Assembly: GCF_001050015.1 (NCBI RefSeq)
Contig: NZ_CVTB01000261.1
Span: 1 to 51,166 of the forward strand
Origin: Mycolicibacterium malmesburyense
Lineage (GTDB): Bacteria > Actinomycetota > Actinomycetes > Mycobacteriales > Mycobacteriaceae
Length of the DNA stretch: 51,166 nt
Reading direction: 5' to 3'
Position numbers and translations under genes: made by a program. The stretch's first letter is position 1. Every line of letters begins with the position of its first letter. Positions 34,160-42,345 of the stretch are shown in pieces. Under the pieces are notes generated by a model that was not told where the DNA came from, did not search any database, and was given only the letters and a program-made list of their open reading frames with translations.

Positions 34160-34899
34160 TGTAGGACGCCCTCCTCGTGCGCCTGCCGGAGCACCGCACG
34201 CCGCAACACGAAGAACATCACCACGACGAACAGTGCGAACGCGCCGTTGCGAATCCAGAACGACACCAGACCGTCCCACGCCAGCGGCCCGGTTTGGAAG
34301 ACGGCGGCACCGGCCGCGGGCACCATAGCGAGCCCGGTCGCGAGCGAGTAATGCCCGACCCAGCGCGGGAACACCGGATCCGGCCCGTCGTCGAAGTGGA
34401 CCGCCACCGCGAGCAGCACGAACTGCGTGACGACCATGCCCACGGGGGCGATGAACACGATCCACGCCAGGTCGTTGAGCACCAGGACTACCTCGGGGCT
34501 GCGGTCGGGGCGGAACGCCGCAACGAGGAAGAAGATGTTCGAAAGAGCGAAAATGGTTGCGCCACTGACGATCGCGGTGAGGTAGCAGTAGGCGAAGACG
34601 TGGCTCTGCGTCTTCATTCGCTTCATCTGCACGACGATCACCATGAAGAACGGCAGGATCATGATCCCGCACAGGTTGAACGTCACCTGGCTGAATCGGA
34701 TCCACGCGGTGTTGTCGGCATAGAACGTCGCCACCTGGTCGGCGGACAGCAGGGGAGAGATCGGCGGCCAGAAGCCCGGAAACGCCACCAGGGCAACCAA
34801 CAGCACCGCCCCGACCGCGGGACCGGTCCACAGGCTCACCCACTGCGCCTTGATGTTTCCCGCCTTGGGCAGGTCCTGCACCTGTTCCAAGATCTGCAC
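34156..34899 (-). CDS. Six-helix membrane protein, first gene of the TetR-linked operon
   Basis: The product of about 247 aa resembles the next gene in length and helix order: WTGPAVGAVLLVALVAFPGFWPP, then a soluble loop with SADQVATFYADNTAWIR, FAYCYLTAIVSGATIFALSNI, FPRWVGHYSLATGLAMV and GPLAWDGLVSFWIRNGAFALF. GTG at 34899 with GGAGGG four bases upstream is chosen; the frame stays open to 34983 but that region overlaps the promoter. Divergent TetR gene at 35133 probably represses this operon. Function unknown. Confidence 0.75.
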   Translation of the reverse strand: MQILEQVQDLPKAGNIKAQWVSLWTGPAVGAVLLVALVAFPGFWPPISPLLSADQVATFYADNTAWIRFSQVTFNLCGIMILPFFMVIVVQMKRMKTQSHVFAYCYLTAIVSGATIFALSNIFFLVAAFRPDRSPEVVLVLNDLAWIVFIAPVGMVVTQFVLLAVAVHFDDGPDPVFPRWVGHYSLATGLAMVPAAGAAVFQTGPLAWDGLVSFWIRNGAFALFVVVMFFVLRRAVLRQAHEEGVLQ

Positions 34900-35132
34900 G
34901 GCACCCTCCGCTTGACTCAAGTCAGATAACAACGGCCACACTGACCCCGTTTGGCCGCCGCGACTCGACGATGTATCCACCAAAGATCGATTGGTAGAAC
35001 GTTGTTGTGTGCTGGACGCTATCGGCTCCGGAAAAGAATGTGAAGGCCCAAATCTGATCGAAGTCAGTTTTGGAGCGTTTTTCCGCGTAGAGTCGCTGGG
35101 AGGTACAGGCCACCGAAAGGGAACCGACCGCA
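34900..35132. promoter_or_regulatory. Divergent promoter region with TetR-like half-sites
   Basis: This 233-nt gap separates the membrane-protein operon from the TetR gene. TGACTCAAGTCA at 34913-34924 is an inverted repeat (TGACT/AGTCA) in the leader of the leftward operon. TGATCGAAGTCA at 35055-35066 shares the AAGTCA half and lies 66 nt before the TetR start. These are candidate operators for the TetR protein; no other strong element was seen. Confidence 0.5.
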
Positions 35133-35735
35133 GTGCTGAAGCCCGAGAAGTCCGAGCGCGGCAGCAAGGGACTTCGGACGCGCGAGCGACTCCTCGGCGC
35201 GGCGATCGCCGAGTTCAAACGCGGCGGAATCGCCGCCGCCGACATCGGCGCGATCGTGTCCGCGGCCGGCGTCGCGCACGGCACGTTCTTCTTCCACTTC
35301 CCCACCAAGGAACACGTCTTGCTCGAACTGGAGATGCGCGAACAAGAGCGCATGGCCGCGGAGCTGACGCGGTTCTATCGCCGCCCCCACGACGTCCGGG
35401 CAACACTGGCCAAGTCGGTCTCGGTTCTCGAGGCGCTGGAACGGCGGTTGGGGGCGCGGTTGTTCAAAGACTTTCTGGCGCTGCACTTCTCGACGACGCG
35501 TCCGCCGTCCGAGGAGTGGACCGTGCATCCCGTCATCGTGGCCGTGGTCGAGGATCTGCAGCGGGCGCAGGAACGCGGCGACATCCCCGCCGACGTGGAC
35601 GTGATGCTCAACGGGGTGTCGTTCCTGGTGGGCCTGTACGCGCTGCTGATCACGATGCCCGAATCCCCGAAGATCCGTCGACCCGTGATCGACGAATACC
35701 TCACCACGTACCTGCACGGCTTGCGTGCGGTGTGA
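35133..35735 (+). CDS. TetR/AcrR-family regulator
   Basis: The 200-aa protein has the TetR helix-turn-helix at about residues 15-60 (RERLLGAAIAEF, then AAGVAHGTFFFHFPTKEHVL). The C-terminal ligand domain is helical and divergent. GTG at 35133 is preceded by GAAAGGGA. Its divergent orientation toward the paired membrane-protein and oxidase-subunit operon is the usual layout for local repression; two related palindromes lie in the intergenic region. A fatty acid, lipid or hydrophobic inducer is possible. Confidence 0.9.
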   Translation: MLKPEKSERGSKGLRTRERLLGAAIAEFKRGGIAAADIGAIVSAAGVAHGTFFFHFPTKEHVLLELEMREQERMAAELTRFYRRPHDVRATLAKSVSVLEALERRLGARLFKDFLALHFSTTRPPSEEWTVHPVIVAVVEDLQRAQERGDIPADVDVMLNGVSFLVGLYALLITMPESPKIRRPVIDEYLTTYLHGLRAV

Positions 35736-35745
35736 GCCAGCCCGC

Positions 35746-36543
35746 TCAGCCGGCGAGCACGAACGACAGGAAGAATCCGCCTGCGGTCGCGAACGCGTTC
35801 AGCGGGCGCCCGTGCTCGAACGCCTCCGGCATGAGGGTGTCGGCGAGGGAGGCCAAAACCGCTCCGCCCGCGAACGACAGCGCGACCGCGAGCAACTGGT
35901 CGTCCAGACCCGACGCGGCGTACCGGCCGAGCACCACCGCCGCGGCCAGCAGCAGGGCACACAGCGACCACGTCACGACGACGGCCCGCGCGCTGGTGCC
36001 CGCGCTGCGCATCGCGACCGCGCCGACCAGGGACTCCGGCAGGTTGGAGAAGAAGATCGCGACCAACAGCGACAGCGAGGCGCCCCCGACCAGCGATACG
36101 CCCAGCGCGAGGTTCTCCGGCACCCCGTCCAACGTCACCGCCGCCAACAGGGCCAGCCCCACACCGCTGCGCGTTCCGGAGGCGACGACCTCACGGCTGT
36201 CGGGACCGGACTTACCGGAGATGTACTTGTCCAAGGCGGTGTCGACCGCGACGAACGCGGCCGCTCCCGCGAGCAGACCGAGTCCCGAGCGTGCGGGGCC
36301 GCCCAGCTTGAACGCCTCCTCGAACAGCTCGAACGCCAACGCCGAGATGAGCGCCCCGCTGGCGAACGCCAGCAGCACGCCCGTCACCCGTCTGGGCGGG
36401 TCCCATCTCGCACCCGCCAGTGCGCCGATGACGAGCGCGCTGGACGCGGCCACTCCGAACAGGACGGCGGTCAGCACGGCGAGCGTGATGCCCCTAAGCG
36501 CCGATTTTGAAACCGGGCGGGTGCGCGGCGGCGATTGCGGCAT
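35746..36543 (-). CDS. ZIP-family metal transporter
   Basis: The 265-aa membrane protein has about eight helices, with the ZIP metal-site motifs in helices IV and V: LDGVPENLALGVSL (His replaced by Asp-Gly, with Pro-Glu-Asn) and SNLPESLVGAV. The HxxxE of classical ZIP helix IV is absent, as in the ZupT-like group with PEN/PES motifs. It is likely to move zinc, iron or manganese. It converges with the TetR gene and is divergent from the folate-type gene, with a 41-nt gap. Confidence 0.85.
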   Translation of the reverse strand: MPQSPPRTRPVSKSALRGITLAVLTAVLFGVAASSALVIGALAGARWDPPRRVTGVLLAFASGALISALAFELFEEAFKLGGPARSGLGLLAGAAAFVAVDTALDKYISGKSGPDSREVVASGTRSGVGLALLAAVTLDGVPENLALGVSLVGGASLSLLVAIFFSNLPESLVGAVAMRSAGTSARAVVVTWSLCALLLAAAVVLGRYAASGLDDQLLAVALSFAGGAVLASLADTLMPEAFEHGRPLNAFATAGGFFLSFVLAG

Positions 36544-36584
36544 CCGCGCGATGGGTATCTGAGCTCAGCGTCGAGGGGAGATTC

Positions 36585-37568
36585 GTGACGTCGTCACCGG
36601 AGTCGGGCTGTCCCAAGCGGATGGAGTTCGGGCCGTGCGGTGGTGTGCGGCCCGACGGACAGTGCGAGATGCGTCCGGGTCCGTGCGCCTTCGGCGACGT
36701 GGTGCCGTGGACGGGACCCCGGCGCGAGCCGCGCCCGGTCAGGGCGCCGTTGGTGCTGACCGACTTCAGCTGTGCGCCGTTCGATGCCCGAGACGTCGCG
36801 GAGACGGCGGGCCTGCTCGGGCAATCCTGTGACGCCGTTCTGGTGGGCGAGCACCAGAACAAACCGGACTTCCCACCCTCGTTGATGGGCCGCCTGCTGC
36901 TCGACGCCGGTGTGACGCCGTGGATCACGCTGTCGTGCCGGGACCGCAACCGCGTGGTGCTCGAGCAGGAGCTGAGGGGGCTGCGCAGCGTCGGCGTCGA
37001 GACCGCGCTGTGCGTGACGGGCGACGGACGCGGTTACGACGTGCGGCCCGACGTCACGCAGACCTTCGACCTCGACGGCCCGCGCCTGGTCGACCTGGCC
37101 GCATCGATCGGCATCGTCGCGGCGGTCCCCGAGACGCCGACGGCGCCTCCCGTCCGGGGCCGGCCGGCCCGCCTGGTGCAGAAACAACACGCGGGTGCCA
37201 GTTTGGCGGTGCTCAACCACGTTCCGTTCCCGGCGATGATCGCCGACTTCATGCGGTCGGCCCGCGCCGCCGGCCTGTCCATCCCGGTGATCGCGGCCGT
37301 CGCGGTGTTCACTGACAACGTGTCCGCCGCCGTCCTGCAGGGCCTTCCGGGGCTCGACCTCGACCCGTCGGTGACCGAATACGTCCTGGCCGCCGCGGAC
37401 CCCGTCGGGGCCGGGATCGAGGCCGCGGTCGCCGAAGCGAAGGCCTTGCTGTCGATCGAGGGAGTCGCGGGCGTGAACGTCTCCGGGCTGGCGTCGGCGT
37501 CCGGCGCTCGCGTCGGCGCCGAGATCAAGGCCGAGGTGGGACGCCGGATTCGGGAGGTGGCAGCGTGA
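36585..37568 (+). CDS. Atypical methylenetetrahydrofolate reductase-like protein with Cys-rich N-terminus
   Basis: The product of about 327 aa starts with a Cys cluster, CPKRMEFGPCGGVRPDGQCE, of the MTHFR C-terminal-domain type (PF12225), which binds iron or zinc. It continues into a TIM barrel resembling methylenetetrahydrofolate reductase (LTDFSCAPFDARDVAET, DAVLVGEHQNKPDF, ALCVTGDGRGYD and PVIAAVAVF). Small MTHFR-like proteins of this type in mycobacteria are reported to reduce methylene-tetrahydrofolate without a bound flavin. GTG 36585 is chosen for the strong GAGGGGAG at 36573-36580. It overlaps the next gene by four bases, so the folate enzyme and a SAM methyltransferase work together. 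Confidence 0.8.
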   Translation: MTSSPESGCPKRMEFGPCGGVRPDGQCEMRPGPCAFGDVVPWTGPRREPRPVRAPLVLTDFSCAPFDARDVAETAGLLGQSCDAVLVGEHQNKPDFPPSLMGRLLLDAGVTPWITLSCRDRNRVVLEQELRGLRSVGVETALCVTGDGRGYDVRPDVTQTFDLDGPRLVDLAASIGIVAAVPETPTAPPVRGRPARLVQKQHAGASLAVLNHVPFPAMIADFMRSARAAGLSIPVIAAVAVFTDNVSAAVLQGLPGLDLDPSVTEYVLAAADPVGAGIEAAVAEAKALLSIEGVAGVNVSGLASASGARVGAEIKAEVGRRIREVAA

Positions 37569-38323
37569 GCGAAGCGATGGAGGCCGAATTCGACACGGTC
37601 GCCGAATGGACGGCACAGGTGGCTCAGGCGCTGGGTCCGGACTACTACATCCCCGCGGCGTGCCGCGGAAGCGGAAGCCCCGCGGCCCTGGACTGGCTCA
37701 TCGAGCACATGGGCCTCGCGGAGGGCGACTCGCTGCTGGACTGCGGCGCGGGCGTCGGCGGACCGGCGGCCTACGCCGCGCGTGCGCGCAAGGTGCGACC
37801 GGTTCTCGTCGAACCCGAGACCGGGGCATGCCACGCCGCGCGCAGACTGTTCGACCACCCGGTGATCTGCGGGCTCGGCTCGGCGCTGCCGATCACCGAC
37901 GTGAGCTTCGACGCGGCCTGGTCGCTCGGAGTCCTGTGCACGACGCCGGATCAACTCACGCTCCTGAACGAATTGCGCCGCACGGTGCGTCCGGGCGGCA
38001 GCATCGGACTGCTCGCCTTCGTCGCGCACCGCGAGATCCCGCAGGATCGACTCCCGGACAATCACTTCCCGAGCCCGGAGCGCCTCGAGGCGTTGGCACT
38101 GCGAGCGAACCTCGTCGTCGAGGACCGGCTCAGCACCGCGGACCTGCCCGAGATCCCCGCGACGTGGAGCGAACGCGCCGAGAAGGTCGAAACCGCGCTG
38201 GCCGAACGGCACGGCCACAAGCGCGCGTGGCAACTGGCCGAGGAACAGAGCGGCGACATCGGGCGGCTCCTCGAGGACGGCACGCTGAGCGGCGAGTTGC
38301 TGATCCTGCGGCACGCACGGTGA
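37565..38323 (+). CDS. SAM-dependent methyltransferase (class I) coupled to the MTHFR-like gene
   Basis: The 252-aa product has a class I Rossmann methyltransferase core: LLDCGAGVGGPAAYAAR (motif I, about residues 58-74), then VLVEPE (motif II) and an SFDAAWSLGVL motif IV. There is no clear substrate signature; UbiE/COQ5-like enzymes are the nearest type by eye. GTG start overlaps the upstream stop (GTGA). In context it could transfer a methyl group generated through folate metabolism, but this is inference. Confidence 0.85.
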   Translation: MSEAMEAEFDTVAEWTAQVAQALGPDYYIPAACRGSGSPAALDWLIEHMGLAEGDSLLDCGAGVGGPAAYAARARKVRPVLVEPETGACHAARRLFDHPVICGLGSALPITDVSFDAAWSLGVLCTTPDQLTLLNELRRTVRPGGSIGLLAFVAHREIPQDRLPDNHFPSPERLEALALRANLVVEDRLSTADLPEIPATWSERAEKVETALAERHGHKRAWQLAEEQSGDIGRLLEDGTLSGELLILRHAR

Positions 38324-38366
38324 CGGGCTGGGTTTCGCGCCGCGGCCGCGCGGCAACCCTGACGCC

Positions 38367-39944
38367 ATGGGCCGGACCGTTCGTGGTCTCGCCGCTGCGG
38401 CCGCCTCGACCTTGGGCGCCGTGGCCGTGCGTGATCTATTCCAGCGAAGACACGCACTCCTGAGGAACTTCCCGCTCGTCGGGCATGCGCGGTATCTCCT
38501 CGAAGCCGTCGGTCCCGAGCTGCGGCAGTACATCGTTGCGGCCAACGATGAGGAGCGGCCGTTCACCCGCGATCAGCGCCGGTGGGTTTACGCGTCGGCG
38601 AAGAAGGATAACAACTACTTCGGTTTCGGTACCGACAACGACCTGGAGTACACCGCCGGCTATCCGGTGATCAAACACCGCACGTTCGCCAGGACCGTTC
38701 CCCCGACGACGCCGGGCGCCAGTCGGGAGACAAAGGTGCCGTGCGCCAAGGTGATCGGGGCCGCGCGCGGCCGCGCGGCCGCGTTCCGGCCGAATTCGGT
38801 GGTCAACATCTCCGCGATGAGCTTCGGGTCGCTGTCGGCCAACGCCGTCGAGGCGCTCAACCGCGGAGCGGTGCTGGCCGACTGCCTGCACAACAGCGGA
38901 GAGGGCGGCATCTCGCGCTACCACCGCCACGGCGGGGAGCTGATCTTCCAGATCGGGACGGCCTATTTCGGGTGCCGCGACGCCGAGGGCCGCTTCGATC
39001 TCGCCAAACTCAAAGATGTGGTGGCGAGCGCGCCGGTGCGCGCGTTGGAGATCAAGCTCAGCCAGGGCGCCAAGCCGACGCTCGGCGGCCTGCTGCCCGC
39101 ACCGAAGGTCTCCGCCGAGATCGCGGCGGCGCGCGGAATCCCCGAGGGCCGCGACTGCGTCAGCCCGTCACGGCACGCCGAGTTCTGCGACACCGACAGC
39201 CTTCTCGACTGGGTGGAACTGCTCGCGGCCGAGACGGGCCTGCCGGTCGGGATCAAGTCGGCGGTCGGCGATCTCGAATTCTGGTGTGATCTCGCCGATC
39301 TCATGCGCGACACCGACCGGGGCGTGGACTTCGTCTCGATCGACGGCGGCGAGGGCGGAACCGGTGCGGCGCCGCTGATCTTCACCGACACGGTGTCGCT
39401 GCCCTTCCAACTCGGCTTCGCCAGGACGTACCGTATCTTCGCCGACCGGGGCCTGCACGAAGACGTCGTGTTCATCGGCGCGGGCAAACTCGGCCTGCCC
39501 GACAACGCCGTCGTCGGATTCGCGCTCGGGTGCGACATGATCTACGTCGCGCGCGAGGCGATGCTCGCGATCGGATGCATCCAGGCGCAGAAGTGCCACA
39601 CCGACACGTGCCCCACCGGGGTCGCCACCCAGAACGCCTGGCTGGCCCGCGGCCTGGTGCCGGACGAGAAGGCCGAGCGCTTCGCGAACTACATCAAGAC
39701 CCTGCGGCGCGACCTGGTGAAGGTGGCCGAGGCGTGCGGCGTCGAACATCCCGGACTGATCAGCACCGAGGACGTCGACATCCTCGACACCCGCACCGCA
39801 TCCACGCCGCTGCACGAGGTGTACGGCTACGAGCCGGGCATGGGTCTGCCGTCGGAGGCCGACCGCAAGGAGATCGTCCGGCTGATGACGTGTCACGAAC
39901 CTCAGGGCGGCTCCGCGCGGCCGTCGGCATCCGCCGTCCGATGA
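38367..39944 (+). CDS. FMN-binding glutamate synthase family protein (GltB-like barrel)
   Basis: The 525-aa protein is a stand-alone version of the alpha-beta barrel of glutamate synthase. SAMSFGSLSANAVEALNRGA and DFVSIDGGEGGTGAAP (FMN site) are present, as is CIQAQKCHTDTCPTGVATQ, a Cys-x5-Cys-x4-Cys pattern that holds the [3Fe-4S] cluster in GltB. The first 20 residues are Ala-rich and may form a short membrane anchor. The glutaminase domain of GltB is absent, so it cannot make glutamate from glutamine alone; its substrate is unknown. It follows the methyltransferase by 43 nt. Confidence 0.88.
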   Translation: MGRTVRGLAAAAASTLGAVAVRDLFQRRHALLRNFPLVGHARYLLEAVGPELRQYIVAANDEERPFTRDQRRWVYASAKKDNNYFGFGTDNDLEYTAGYPVIKHRTFARTVPPTTPGASRETKVPCAKVIGAARGRAAAFRPNSVVNISAMSFGSLSANAVEALNRGAVLADCLHNSGEGGISRYHRHGGELIFQIGTAYFGCRDAEGRFDLAKLKDVVASAPVRALEIKLSQGAKPTLGGLLPAPKVSAEIAAARGIPEGRDCVSPSRHAEFCDTDSLLDWVELLAAETGLPVGIKSAVGDLEFWCDLADLMRDTDRGVDFVSIDGGEGGTGAAPLIFTDTVSLPFQLGFARTYRIFADRGLHEDVVFIGAGKLGLPDNAVVGFALGCDMIYVAREAMLAIGCIQAQKCHTDTCPTGVATQNAWLARGLVPDEKAERFANYIKTLRRDLVKVAEACGVEHPGLISTEDVDILDTRTASTPLHEVYGYEPGMGLPSEADRKEIVRLMTCHEPQGGSARPSASAVR

Positions 39945-40085
39945 CCTCCGCGGCCGCGCCGCGAGTGGGAAACTGGAACGCGTCGCCGCCGAGGGCAGCG
40001 GCCACCGCACAAGTTTGTCGAACGGCGTTGTGGGGGATGTAGGGACAAGTTTCAAGCGTTCGCGAACACCGGAGCCGGAGTCTGC

Positions 40086-41444
40086 ATGCAACCGATATCA
40101 CCGACCGATCTGATCTTTCTGCTCGGCGAATCACGCGAGCACCCAATGCATGTCGGCGGACTGACGCTGTACAAGCCGCCGGAGGGCACCGGACCGGAAT
40201 TCCTGCGCGGGATCTACGACGCCCTGGTCGCGCAGACCGACATACAGCCGACGTTCCGCAAGCATCCGGCGTTCTTCGGCGGGGTCACCAACCTGGTGTG
40301 GTCGTCGGACAAGGAAGTGGACTTGGACTACCATTTGCGCCGGTCGGCGCTGCCCGCCCCGGGCCGGGTGCGTGAGCTTCTCGAGTTGGTCTCCCGACTG
40401 CACGGCTCGTTGCTCGACCGCCACCGCCCGCTGTGGGAGGCCCACCTGATCGAAGGGCTCGACGACGGACGCTTCGCGGTGTACACGAAGTTCCACCATT
40501 CGCTGATCGACGGGGTCTCGGCGATGAAGCTGGTGCAGCGGACGCTTTCCACCGATCCCGGCGACACCTCGATCCAGGCACCGTGGAGCCTGCCGCCGCG
40601 GCGCCGGTCGGGTCCGAAAGACCGCCCGTCACTGCTGCAGACACTGACCGAGGCCGCGGGTTCGGTCGTCGGTATCGCCCCGACCACGGTGTCGCTGGCG
40701 CGTGCCGCGCTGCTGGAACAGGAACTCACCCTCCCGTTCCGCGCGCCCAAGACCATGTTGAACGTGCGCATCGGCGGGGCACGACGGGTCGCCGCGCAGT
40801 CGTGGGCCTTGGAGCGCATCCAGAAGGTGAAAAGCGCTGCGGGCGTGACCGTCAACGATGTCGTGCTCGCGATGTGCGCCGGGGCGCTGCGCGAATACCT
40901 CGCCGAGGAGAACGCGCTGCCGGAAACGCCGCTGGTGGCGATGGTCCCGGTGAACCTGCGCACCGAGAAGGACGCGGACAACGGCGGAAACCTGGTCGGC
41001 GCGATCCTGTGCAACCTGGCCACCGACCTCGAGGATCCGGTGCGGCGGCTCGAAGCGATCGCGAAGTCGATGCGCGACAACAAGAAGGTCTACGCGGAAC
41101 TGCCGCGCGTGCAGCAGTTGGCGGTCTCGGCGCTGTTGGTCGGCGGGCTGGCGCTCGGACTGCTGCCGGGCTTCGTCTCCACGGCGCCTCCGCCGTTCAA
41201 CATCGTGATCTCCAACGTGCCCGGGGCGCGCCAGCCGATGTACTGGAACGGCGCTCGGCTGGACGGCAACTACCCCTTCTCCATTCCGCTCGACGGCCAG
41301 GCCCTCAACATCACGCTGGCCAACAACGCGGACAACCTCGACTTCGGTCTGGTCGGCGACCGCCGCAGCGTGCCGTCGCTGCAGCGCCTGCTCGGCCACC
41401 TCGAGACGTCGCTGAAGGACCTGGAACGCGCGGTCGGCGTCTAG
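40086..41444 (+). CDS. Wax ester synthase/diacylglycerol acyltransferase (WS/DGAT)
   Basis: The 452-aa product is a bifunctional WS/DGAT (TIGR02946): the catalytic HHSLIDG lies at residues 137-143, and PLWEAHLIEGL and the C-terminal NIVISNVPGARQPMYWNGARL are both family signatures. These make wax esters and triacylglycerols from acyl-CoA for storage; mycobacteria hold many paralogues. A 141-nt gap precedes the ATG, with no strong promoter visible. The next gene, a dehydrogenase, starts 50 nt downstream. Confidence 0.92.
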   Translation: MQPISPTDLIFLLGESREHPMHVGGLTLYKPPEGTGPEFLRGIYDALVAQTDIQPTFRKHPAFFGGVTNLVWSSDKEVDLDYHLRRSALPAPGRVRELLELVSRLHGSLLDRHRPLWEAHLIEGLDDGRFAVYTKFHHSLIDGVSAMKLVQRTLSTDPGDTSIQAPWSLPPRRRSGPKDRPSLLQTLTEAAGSVVGIAPTTVSLARAALLEQELTLPFRAPKTMLNVRIGGARRVAAQSWALERIQKVKSAAGVTVNDVVLAMCAGALREYLAEENALPETPLVAMVPVNLRTEKDADNGGNLVGAILCNLATDLEDPVRRLEAIAKSMRDNKKVYAELPRVQQLAVSALLVGGLALGLLPGFVSTAPPPFNIVISNVPGARQPMYWNGARLDGNYPFSIPLDGQALNITLANNADNLDFGLVGDRRSVPSLQRLLGHLETSLKDLERAVGV

Positions 41445-41494
41445 CACGCGTACCCGTCGTACATCCCGTCGCCCTTTCGGTATACCGTCCCCGT

Positions 41495-42334
41495 ATGAGC
41501 CGAGTGTCGATCATCACGGGTGGTGCGGGCGGTATGGGCCAGGCGACGGCCCGCATCGTCGGACAAGACCACGCCCTTGTCCTCTGCGACGTCAGGAAGG
41601 ACCGGCTCGACACCGCGGCCGCGGCGTTGGCCGACGCCGGCATCACCCCCACGGTCGTCCACGGCGACGTCACCGACCGGGCGGCGGTCGACCGGCTGTT
41701 CGAGACGGCGGCCGGCCTCGGGACCATCGCCTCGGTGATCCACACCGCGGGCGTGAGCCCCAGCATGGGCGACGCCGAATACATCATGCGCACCAACGCG
41801 ATCGGCACGCTCAACGTCGACGAGGCGTTCTTCGAGGCGGCGTCTGACGGTGCGGCGATCGTGAACGTCGCGTCGATGGCTGCGCACCTGCTGCCCGATG
41901 ATCTGATCCCGAAAAGCCATTTCCCGCAGGCGTTCACGGACCAGGACGCGTTCATGACCAACATGCTGGCCGCGTGCGACATCGCGGGGCCGGAGGCGCG
42001 GTCGGGCATCGCGTATGCGGTCAGCAAGGGCTTCGTCCGGTGGTACAGCTCGTCGCAGGCCGAGCGGTTCACCGGCAGGGGCCTGCGCATCGTCTCGGTC
42101 TCACCGGGATCGGTCGACACCGAGATGGGCAGGTTGGAGGAGCAGGCCGGCGCGGGTGCGCTGGTCGCCGACGCCGCCGTCCCGCGGTGGGGGATGCCCG
42201 AGGAGATGGCCGAGCTTTTCGCGTTCTGCGCCGGCCCGAAGGCCGGCTATCTCACCGGTACCGACATCCTCAACGACGGGGGAGTGGTCGCCTCGGTGAC
42301 CGAGCGCGCGCGCAAGGCCGCCGAAAGCGCTTGA
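41495..42334 (+). CDS. Short-chain dehydrogenase/reductase
   Basis: The 279-aa SDR has an atypical cofactor motif TGGAGGMG, an Asp after strand two (LCDVRKDR) suggesting NAD(H), the active-site YAVSK, and SPGSVDTEMG. The insert with SHFPQAFTDQDAFMTNM between the catalytic Ser and Tyr is longer than usual and resembles the 3-alpha/hydroxysteroid-type SDRs. A -10 box TATACC at 41481-41486 ends about eight bases before the ATG, so transcription may begin at the start codon (leaderless). Possible steroid or fatty alcohol oxidation is inference. Confidence 0.88.
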   Translation: MSRVSIITGGAGGMGQATARIVGQDHALVLCDVRKDRLDTAAAALADAGITPTVVHGDVTDRAAVDRLFETAAGLGTIASVIHTAGVSPSMGDAEYIMRTNAIGTLNVDEAFFEAASDGAAIVNVASMAAHLLPDDLIPKSHFPQAFTDQDAFMTNMLAACDIAGPEARSGIAYAVSKGFVRWYSSSQAERFTGRGLRIVSVSPGSVDTEMGRLEEQAGAGALVADAAVPRWGMPEEMAELFAFCAGPKAGYLTGTDILNDGGVVASVTERARKAAESA

Positions 42335-42345
42335 CTGTCAGCGGG

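Noticed and set aside
32480..34899. A nitric oxide reductase operon.
   Set aside because: Only NorE/NorF-like accessory proteins are present; no norB, norC or haem-binding motif is found.
38760..38785. A GC-only palindromic run (CGCGCGGCCGCGCGGCCGCG) as a regulatory hairpin.
   Set aside because: It lies inside the coding sequence of the FMN protein and is explained by Ala/Arg codons.
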